Shown here: piece by piece, positions 7,334 through 14,402 of the stretch
How positions within the stretch are numbered: position 1 is the stretch's first letter
How the letters are laid out: each line of letters starts with the position of its first letter
Assembly (NCBI GenBank): GCA_947627335.1
Contig: CANQVQ010000021.1
Location: 1 to 19,685 of the forward strand
DNA: 19,685 bases
Direction: 5' to 3'
DNA from: an uncultured Clostridia bacterium
GTDB lineage: Bacteria; Bacillota; Clostridia; Oscillospirales; CAG-382
Translations under genes and position numbers: made by a program
Notes under the pieces: generated by a model
Databases searched by the model: none
Told to the model about the DNA's origin: nothing
The model's input: only the letters and a program-made list of their open reading frames with translations

Positions 7334-8347
7334 TTACCGCAGCGAATCCGAACTGACGAACTGCTTGAGCAGCCCGTGGACGACGTAGCGGGAATCCCCG
7401 TCCGAGCCGTTCGTGCAGGTGATCAGCGTGCAGATGCGCGAATCGGCGTTGTAGGAACGGTCGGTCTTGACGTAGGACTTCCCGGCGATCTTGTCGAGGA
7501 ACGCGAGGTACTCCTCGTCGCTTTCAAACTCCGTTTCGTCGTAGAAGAACGTGTCGTCGATATAATAGGAAAGGATCTCGTAGATATACAGCCCTTCCCG
7601 GGTGTAGATCTCGATCTGCGTGGTGTTGACGAGCGTCTTGATCTTCGCGCTGTTGCACCAGGTCTTGACCGAATGGAACATGGAACCGTTCTTCATGTTG
7701 TGCCCGTAAAGGACCATGTTCAGGTTGCCGTAGTAGTTCGGCGAGACCCAGCCGTCCGCGAAGATGCTCCCGGAATGGGATTCCTGTCCGCGGAAGTCGT
7801 GGGCAAGGTAGTACTCGTTGTCGTGCTCCTTGAACATGACCGGGTAATCCACGACCGTATCGGTCATGCAGATCCAGGCGTACATATTCGGGTACTGATC
7901 GGCACGCTTGAGGAAGTTCGCGTAGATCTGCGCGTAGTGCGAGGCGCGGTCCGGATCGACGTCGCCGTCGGGGGTGGGGATGTAGTCCTCGTACTTGCCG
8001 TCCGCGTTGAGCATTTGCAGGACGGTCGGCATTCCGCTCGGCTCCTGTAAGTGCTTGGAGCGGGCGAGCGTGACCGTATCCGTCGGGTCGGCGCGGAGCG
8101 CCGCGTAGGCGGCGGCGGCGAGCTGGTCGTCAATGAGCTTTTCGGCGATCTCGTAGACCGAATACCCCAGCATCGCGATGCAGACGGCGATGATGACGCA
8201 CCGCAGGACCAGAGACAGCAGGTTGGTGCGTCGGCGTCCCCGCTCCATATTTTGCAGATCGTGAGCGGTGTACGCGTCGCAGGAATCGGCGAACCGGCTC
8301 GTGGGTTCTTCGGCTTCGGTTTCCGCATCGCGGGAAACAAGGTCCAT
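7334..8347 (-). CDS. srtB: Class B sortase
   Basis: 337-residue membrane-anchored transpeptidase that attaches proteins with a C-terminal sorting signal to the cell wall. A basic, acidic-rich cytoplasmic N terminus (1-42) is followed by one membrane span (about 43-63) and an outward-facing catalytic domain (about 130-337). The triad is complete: H216 in LYGHNM, C311 in TLITCT, and R320 in DSRYVVHG. The long stretch before the cysteine, including the helix near 275-290, is typical of class B rather than class A. Start: ATG at 8347 has AAAGGAG 8 nt upstream and a promoter behind it; the longer frame would cross the promoter. No sorting-signal protein or pilin lies beside it, so its substrates are elsewhere. 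The gene symbol reflects the class, not proven orthology. Confidence 0.92.
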   Translation of the reverse strand: MDLVSRDAETEAEEPTSRFADSCDAYTAHDLQNMERGRRRTNLLSLVLRCVIIAVCIAMLGYSVYEIAEKLIDDQLAAAAYAALRADPTDTVTLARSKHLQEPSGMPTVLQMLNADGKYEDYIPTPDGDVDPDRASHYAQIYANFLKRADQYPNMYAWICMTDTVVDYPVMFKEHDNEYYLAHDFRGQESHSGSIFADGWVSPNYYGNLNMVLYGHNMKNGSMFHSVKTWCNSAKIKTLVNTTQIEIYTREGLYIYEILSYYIDDTFFYDETEFESDEEYLAFLDKIAGKSYVKTDRSYNADSRICTLITCTNGSDGDSRYVVHGLLKQFVSSDSLR

Positions 8348-8374
8348 GTGCGTCACTCCTTTCCGTATACGACA

Positions 8375-8403
8375 AGTATATACGAAAGCATCGAAAAGAG
8401 CAA
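8375..8403 (-). promoter_or_regulatory. Sigma-A promoter of the sortase gene
   Basis: On the minus strand, TTGCTC (8398-8403), 17 bp, then TATACT (8375-8380). The -10 box is strong and the -35 box is half-consensus. The predicted start is near 8368, about 20 nt before the ATG at 8347. Confidence 0.7.
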
Positions 8404-8461
8404 GACGAAATTGTGAATTTTTTTGAAAAGGTGTAAATTTGCATCTTTTCACAAATATCTG

Positions 8462-8489
8462 TTGACAAATTTGAAAAAATCGCTAAAAT
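8462..8489 (+). promoter_or_regulatory. Sigma-A promoter of the tig-clpX operon
   Basis: TTGACA (8462-8467), a 16-bp spacer and TAAAAT (8484-8489). The region between here and the sortase promoter is markedly A/T-rich compared with the flanking genes. The predicted start near 8496 gives a leader of about 70 nt before the trigger factor ATG. I saw no CIRCE or CtsR-type operator. Confidence 0.78.
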
Positions 8490-8565
8490 AGAATTGAACG
8501 AAAATGTGCGGATGGGACGCGGATCGTCCCGGTTCGCGAAAACGGAAAGGAATGGTCCCGAAAAC

Positions 8566-9909
8566 ATGGCACTGAAAAGTTCCAAAAAAACCGCAGTGAA
8601 TACCTACGAACTCGAGCTTTTGCTCGACAAAGCGTCCTTTGACGCGGAGGTCATGAAGGTCTACCGCCGCTCGGTCGGCAAGATGAACGTCCCCGGCTTC
8701 CGCCGCGGCAAAGCCCCGAAGAGCGTCGTCGAAAAGATGTACGGCAAAACCGTTTTCTACGACGACGCGCTGGAAACGTTGGTCCCCCCGCTCTATGAGG
8801 AAGCGGTCGCGCAGGCGAAGCTGGACGTGGTCTCCCGCCCGGACATCGAACTGGTCTCGGTCGAGGACGACGGCGTGCTGCTCAAGGCGACCGTGACGGT
8901 CAAGCCGACCGTCAAACTCGGCGAATACAAGGGCTTCCAGGTCTACCGCCCGGAAGTGACCGTGACGGAGGAGGAGATCGACCGCGAGATCGACGCGGTG
9001 CGCCAGCGCAACGCCCGCGTCCTGACCGTCGAGGACCGTCCGGCGGAAACCGGCGACGACGTGGTCATCGATTTCAAGGGCTACCGCGACGGCACGCCGT
9101 TCGAGGGCGGAGAGGCGGAAAAGCAGTCGCTGAAGCTGGGTTCCAACACGTTTATCCCCGGATTTGAGGACCAGATCGTCGGGCATTCGACCGGGGACGC
9201 CTTCACGGTGTCCGTGACCTTCCCGGAGGATTACCACGAGTCCTCCCTCGCGGGGCAGCCCGCCACGTTCGACGTCAAGCTGCACGAGATCAAAAAGACC
9301 GAACTGCCGGAGCTGGACGACGAGTTCGTCAAGGACGTTTCCGAGTTCGACACGCTGGACGCGTACAAGGAAAGCGTCAGATCCAAGATCGAGGAGCGCA
9401 AGAACGCGTCCGCCGACGCGGAGGTCGAGCGCCAGCTTATCGACCAGCTGATCGGGGTCATGACCGCCGAGGTGCCGGAATGCATGATCGAAAGCGAGAT
9501 CGACCGCTACGTCAACGATTACGACTACCGTCTGCGCTCGCAGGGCGCGAGCATCGACCTGTACTACCAGTACACGGGCAGCACGCCGGAAGCGCTTCGC
9601 GGTTCCTTCCGTGCGGAAGCGGAGCGGCAGGTCAAGTCCCGCCTTGCGCTCGAAAAGGTCGCCAAGTCCGAAAAACTCAAGGCGGGCAAGAAGGAGATCG
9701 ACGAGGAGTACCGCAAGATCGCGTCCGGCTACGCCGTGGAGATGGACTACGTCAAGCAGAATATCCCCGAGGACGGGATCGTTTCCGACCTGCTCGCGCA
9801 GAAGGCGATCAAAGTGCTGCGCGAGAACGCGGTCGTGACGGTCGGGGAGAAACCGAAAGAGGAGGCGGCGGAAAAGCCCGTCGAAGAGACCGCCGAAAAG
9901 CCGGAGTAA
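8566..9909 (+). CDS. tig: Trigger factor, ribosome-associated chaperone and prolyl isomerase
   Basis: 447-residue cytosolic chaperone that binds near the ribosome exit tunnel (L23) and shields nascent chains. The ribosome-binding domain (about 1-115) contains the signature loop GFRRGKAP (44-51). An FKBP-like isomerase domain spans about 160-243 (GDDVVIDFKGY, IPGFEDQIVG, TFPEDY). A helical C-terminal chaperone domain follows, ending in an Ala/Glu/Lys/Pro-rich tail. Start: ATG 8566 gives the family-typical N terminus MALKSSKKTAVNTYELEL. The nearest Shine-Dalgarno-like sequence (GGAAAGGAA) is about 14 nt away, which is long. Upstream in-frame starts lie at or just after the predicted transcription start and lack a ribosome-binding site. 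It is the first gene of tig-clpX-nucleotidyltransferase-glyA. Confidence 0.96.
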   Translation: MALKSSKKTAVNTYELELLLDKASFDAEVMKVYRRSVGKMNVPGFRRGKAPKSVVEKMYGKTVFYDDALETLVPPLYEEAVAQAKLDVVSRPDIELVSVEDDGVLLKATVTVKPTVKLGEYKGFQVYRPEVTVTEEEIDREIDAVRQRNARVLTVEDRPAETGDDVVIDFKGYRDGTPFEGGEAEKQSLKLGSNTFIPGFEDQIVGHSTGDAFTVSVTFPEDYHESSLAGQPATFDVKLHEIKKTELPELDDEFVKDVSEFDTLDAYKESVRSKIEERKNASADAEVERQLIDQLIGVMTAEVPECMIESEIDRYVNDYDYRLRSQGASIDLYYQYTGSTPEALRGSFRAEAERQVKSRLALEKVAKSEKLKAGKKEIDEEYRKIASGYAVEMDYVKQNIPEDGIVSDLLAQKAIKVLRENAVVTVGEKPKEEAAEKPVEETAEKPE

Positions 9910-9942
9910 TCCGCGTCCCCCGATTGGGGAGGAAGGGCGTCT

Positions 9943-11196
9943 ATGGAGGATAAGAAAAGCAAGGTCTGCGCGTTCTGCGGCAGACCCTGTTCCCACACGA
10001 CCATGCTGAACGTTTCCGGGCGAATGCTGGATTTCTGCGACGACTGTATCGACATCTGTTGCGAGATCGTCGATGCGTACGAGGAATACGAAGCGGAGAA
10101 CCTTTCGGCGGAAGCGGCGGACGTGCAGCCTGCGGAACCGGTTCCGCCTGCGGAGCGTCCGCTCCCGAAGCCTGCGGAGATGAAAGCCGTGCTGGATCGG
10201 TACGTCATCGGGCAGGACGAAGCGAAGATCGTGCTTTCCGTGGCGATCTACAACCATTATAAGCGCATCCGCTCGATGGAGGGCAAGCTCGTCGAGGACG
10301 ACGAGGTGGAGCTGAAAAAGAGCAACGTGCTGCTGCTCGGACCGACGGGCGTGGGGAAGACCCTGCTCGCGCAGACCATCGCCAAGCTGCTCGACGTCCC
10401 GTTCGCCATCGCGGACGCGACGACGCTGACCGAGGCCGGTTACGTCGGCGAGGACGTCGAGAATATCCTGCTGCGGCTGCTGCAGGCGGCGGATTTCGAC
10501 GTGGAACGGGCGCAGAAGGGCATCATCTATATCGACGAGATCGACAAGATCTCCCGCAGGAGCGAGAACCGCTCCATCACCCGCGACGTGTCCGGCGAAG
10601 GCGTGCAGCAGGCGCTTCTGAAGATCATCGAAGGGACGGTCTCCAACGTCCCCCCGCAGGGTGGTCGCAAGCATCCGAACCAGGAATTCATTCAGATCGA
10701 CACGACCAACATCCTCTTCCTCTGCGGCGGTGCGTTCGACGGGCTGGAGGAAATGATCCGCAACCGGCTCGGCAGCCGCACGGTCGGCTTTACGGCGGGA
10801 GCGGAGAACGGCGCGGTGCGGGACGGCGGGTCCGTCATGTCCCGCGTGGAGAACGGCGACCTCGTCAAGTACGGGCTGATCCCCGAACTGGTCGGTCGTC
10901 TCCCGGTCGTCACGGCGCTCCACCCGCTGGACGAGGACGCGCTCGTGCGGATCTTGTCCGAACCGAAGGACGCCCTCGTCAAGCAGTACCAGAAGCTGTT
11001 TGCGATGGACGGCGTGACGCTGGACTTCACGGACGGGGCGCTCCGCGCCATCGCGAAGAAGGCGTACGAAATGAAGACCGGCGCACGCGGTCTGCGCTCG
11101 ATCATGGAAAAGCTCATGACCGCGTATATGTATCGCATCCCGTCCGAAACGGACCTCAAAAACTTACTGATCACCGAAAAGGAAATCGAAGCATGA
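9943..11196 (+). CDS. clpX: ATP-dependent Clp protease ATP-binding subunit ClpX
   Basis: 417-residue AAA+ unfoldase that feeds tagged proteins into ClpP. The N-terminal zinc-binding domain has two Cys pairs (C9/C12 and C32/C35). The AAA+ core has Walker A GPTGVGKT (133-140), the GYVG pore loop (166-169), Walker B IIYIDEID (194-201), the RKH pore loop (242-244) and a sensor-2 GARGLRS motif near the end. The ClpP-docking loop reads VGF (281-283) instead of the usual IGF, a mild change. Start: ATG 9943 has GGGGAGGAAGGG just upstream. It lies 33 nt after tig and its TGA overlaps the ATG of the next gene. Unlike the common tig-clpP-clpX order, clpP is not between tig and clpX here. Confidence 0.97.
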   Translation: MEDKKSKVCAFCGRPCSHTTMLNVSGRMLDFCDDCIDICCEIVDAYEEYEAENLSAEAADVQPAEPVPPAERPLPKPAEMKAVLDRYVIGQDEAKIVLSVAIYNHYKRIRSMEGKLVEDDEVELKKSNVLLLGPTGVGKTLLAQTIAKLLDVPFAIADATTLTEAGYVGEDVENILLRLLQAADFDVERAQKGIIYIDEIDKISRRSENRSITRDVSGEGVQQALLKIIEGTVSNVPPQGGRKHPNQEFIQIDTTNILFLCGGAFDGLEEMIRNRLGSRTVGFTAGAENGAVRDGGSVMSRVENGDLVKYGLIPELVGRLPVVTALHPLDEDALVRILSEPKDALVKQYQKLFAMDGVTLDFTDGALRAIAKKAYEMKTGARGLRSIMEKLMTAYMYRIPSETDLKNLLITEKEIEA

Positions 11197-12098
11197 CGGC
11201 AGTGATTCTTGCCGCCGGAATGGGCAACCGTTACGGCGGACTCAAGCAGATCGACCCGCTCGGACCTTCCGGGGAATTTATCATCGACTATTCCGTGTTC
11301 GACGCGATTCGCGCCGGTTACGACACGGTGGTTTTCATCGTCAAGCGGGAAATGTACGAAAGTTTCCGCGATACCATCGGCAAGCGTCTGGAGGGGCGGA
11401 TCCGCGTGCGATACGCGTTCCAGACCCCGGACGACCTGCCCGACGGGCTGACCTATCCGTCCGGGCGGGAAAAACCGCTCGGCACGACCCACGCGCTCTG
11501 GTGCTGTCGGGAACAGGTGGACGGTCCGTTCGCGATCTTCAACGCGGACGACTTTTACGGGCTCGGCACGTTCCGTGCGGTTCGGGAATTTCTCGAAACG
11601 GCGGGGGACGGCGAATTCTGTATGCCCGGCTACACGGTCCGCAACACCCTGTCGCAGAACGGCTCGGTGTCCCGCGGGGTCTGCCGCACCGAGGGCGGTC
11701 TGCTGAAAGCCATCGTGGAGCGCAAGCAGATTTTGCCCGACGGCGAAAACGCGAAGTATGAACAGGACGGAAACTGGTATCCGCTGGACGGAAACGCACC
11801 GGTTTCGATGAATTTCTGGGGCTTTACGCCGGAAATCTTCTCGTTCGCGGAGCGCAGACTGCGGAAATTCCTGACCGACCCCCAAAGCGACCTGCGCAAG
11901 GGCGAAAGCTACCTGACCGAGGTCGCCGAGGACGTCGTCGCGACCCCGGACCACACGATCCGCGTCGTCGGGACGGACTGCGTCTGGAAAGGCGTGACCT
12001 ACCGCGAGGACCGTCCGGCGTTCCGCGCCTACCTCGAATCCCTCGTCCGTGCGGGCGAATACCCGGCGGACCTCTGGAAAGCGTCGGCGGTCCTCTGA
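11193..12098 (+). CDS. Nucleotidyltransferase of the sugar-phosphate NTP-transferase superfamily
   Basis: 301 residues with a Rossmann-like GT-A fold. The N-terminal signature LAAGMGNRYGGLKQ (6-19) binds the nucleotide and phosphate; the FNADDFYG motif (116-123) carries the metal-binding aspartates. FWGFTPEIF in the second half matches the substrate-side core of such enzymes. Family members transfer a nucleoside monophosphate to a phosphorylated sugar or similar acceptor. The substrate cannot be told from sequence, and no sugar-pathway genes lie nearby. Its ATG overlaps the clpX stop by 4 nt (ATGA), with AAAAGGAAA upstream, so it is probably translationally coupled to clpX. glyA follows after 45 nt with no terminator. 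Cytosolic; no signal or membrane segment. No CBS or hexapeptide-repeat domain is present, unlike GlmU or ADP-glucose pyrophosphorylase. Confidence 0.85.
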   Translation: MTAVILAAGMGNRYGGLKQIDPLGPSGEFIIDYSVFDAIRAGYDTVVFIVKREMYESFRDTIGKRLEGRIRVRYAFQTPDDLPDGLTYPSGREKPLGTTHALWCCREQVDGPFAIFNADDFYGLGTFRAVREFLETAGDGEFCMPGYTVRNTLSQNGSVSRGVCRTEGGLLKAIVERKQILPDGENAKYEQDGNWYPLDGNAPVSMNFWGFTPEIFSFAERRLRKFLTDPQSDLRKGESYLTEVAEDVVATPDHTIRVVGTDCVWKGVTYREDRPAFRAYLESLVRAGEYPADLWKASAVL

Positions 12099-12143
12099 CG
12101 TTTTCAGGCAAAATTCCCACAAAAGAAAGGAAACCCACAAACC

Positions 12144-13382
<1,239 letters not shown>

Positions 13383-13411
13383 TCCCGACCGGTTTCGACG
13401 GGTTTGCCCGC

Positions 13412-13440
13412 TTGACAAACCGGCGACGGGGCGGTATACT
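13412..13440 (+). promoter_or_regulatory. Strong sigma-A promoter of clpP
   Basis: Perfect TTGACA (13412-13417), 17 bp, then TATACT (13435-13440). The predicted start near 13447 gives a leader of about 35 nt. No CtsR-like heptad repeat was seen around it. clpP can therefore be expressed separately from tig-clpX-glyA. Confidence 0.85.
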
Positions 13441-13481
13441 GGAGGAAGAAAAAGTTTTTGCAAAAAAGGAGCGAACGCGAT

Positions 13482-14060
13482 ATGATCGTTACCCCCCAAT
13501 TCTTTGAAAAGGAAGGCGGCTACGAGCGGAGTTACGACCCGTTTTCCCGCCTGCTGAAGGACCGCATTATCCTGCTGTTCCACGAGGTCAACGACGACCT
13601 CGCCTGCACCATCATCGCCCAGATGCTGTATCTGGAGGCGGTGGACCCCGAGCGGGAGATCTGCCTGTACATCAATTCCCCCGGCGGTTCGGTCTCGGCG
13701 GGGCTGGGCATCTACGATACGATGCGGCATCTGAAATGCGACGTTTCGACGATCTGCGTCGGTCTGGCGGCGAGCATGGGCGCGTTCCTGCTGTCCGCCG
13801 GCACGAAGGGCAAGCGGTTCGCCCTGCCGAACAGCCAGATCATGATCCATCAGGTGCTCGGCGGCGCACAGGGGCAGGCGACGGACGTCGAGATCGAGAC
13901 CCGCCATATGCTGGACATCAAGCAGCGTCTGAATCGGATCCTCGCCGCCAACGTCGGCAAATCGGTCGAGCAGGTCACGTTGGACACCGAGCGCAACCAC
14001 TGGATGTTCCCGGACGAGGCGCTGCAGTACGGCATTATCGACAAAGTGCTCGACGAATAA
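13482..14060 (+). CDS. clpP: ClpP-family serine protease subunit with Asn in place of the catalytic Asp
   Basis: 192 residues, the typical length, with clear ClpP architecture: YSR-like SYDPFSRLLKDRII at the N terminus, YINSPGGSVSAGL oxyanion region, the nucleophile S98 in GLAASMGAF and H123 in IMIHQV. The third triad position, Asp in the usual T-[ED]-R-D motif, is Asn here (DTERNHWM, N172, codon AAC at 13995-13997). Listeria ClpP1 has, as I recall, the same Asn172; it depends on its partner ClpP2 for assembly and activity. This subunit may be a similar atypical paralogue. Start: ATG 13482 has AAGGAG 10 nt upstream; the in-frame TTG at 13458 is weaker. It has its own promoter, separate from clpX. 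The normal partners would be ClpX/ClpC and possibly a second ClpP elsewhere. Confidence 0.95.
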   Translation: MIVTPQFFEKEGGYERSYDPFSRLLKDRIILLFHEVNDDLACTIIAQMLYLEAVDPEREICLYINSPGGSVSAGLGIYDTMRHLKCDVSTICVGLAASMGAFLLSAGTKGKRFALPNSQIMIHQVLGGAQGQATDVEIETRHMLDIKQRLNRILAANVGKSVEQVTLDTERNHWMFPDEALQYGIIDKVLDE

Positions 14061-14352
14061 ATCTTTCGGAGGGCAAACGCAATCGCGGCGACTCCGCTAC
14101 GCGTCGCCTTGCTCTGCGTTTTCCCCCCAAACACCCTCCTTTCATCGAAAACCGGCTCGGCTTGCGCCACTTCTGACGCCGCCTTCGCCGGTTTTCTCTT
14201 GAGGAGTTCCTCCGGCGGCTCATGTCCGCCTCCGGAACGATTATTGAATGAAAAAGTTTTGAAGCGTTTTCAGGGAAACTTTTTCAAAAGGTTCCCTGAA
14301 TGGGGTTTGGGGCGAAGCCCCAACACGCCCCCTACCGCGACAAAAGAGCGAA
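14061..14352 (+). other. Gene-free region with several stem-loops after clpP
   Basis: No credible coding frame. Four paired structures are visible. First, an outer stem pairs 14068-14081 with 14115-14128 (two mismatches) around an inner hairpin GGCGAC/GTCGCC (14087-14092 and 14103-14108). Second, 14206-14218 pairs with 14226-14238 (GTTCC and GGCGG arms with a 3x3 internal loop). Third, TTCAGGGAA (14269-14277) pairs with TTCCCTGAA (14292-14300), extended inside by CTTTT/AAAAG. Fourth, TTGGGGC (14307-14313) pairs with GCCCCAA (14317-14323) around GAA. The last two together look like a dispersed palindromic repeat of the kind common between Clostridia genes, but I cannot confirm other copies. 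Confidence 0.6.
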
Positions 14353-14388
14353 CCCCGGCGGGTCATACGACCTGCCGGGGCGTTTTTT
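14353..14388 (+). terminator. Rho-independent terminator, plus strand
   Basis: A 12-bp G+C-rich stem (14353-14364 with 14369-14380, one G-U pair) with loop ATAC, followed by CG and six Ts (14383-14388). Plus-strand orientation fits the end of the clpP transcript. On the minus strand the stem lies about 20 nt past the permease stop, but only a broken T run (TTCGCTCTTTT) follows it, so any action on the convergent operon would be weaker. Confidence 0.85.
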
Positions 14389-14402
14389 ACGGCGCAGAGC
14401 GG

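Noticed and set aside
8449..10923. 824-codon minus-strand open frame opposite tig and clpX
   Set aside because: It spans two unrelated real genes and their promoter and has skewed Arg/Leu/Asp composition, so it is a shadow frame.
12099..12143. Possible separate promoter or glycine riboswitch before glyA
   Set aside because: The 45-nt gap is too short for a glycine riboswitch and has no convincing -35/-10 pair. Read-through from the tig operon is simpler.
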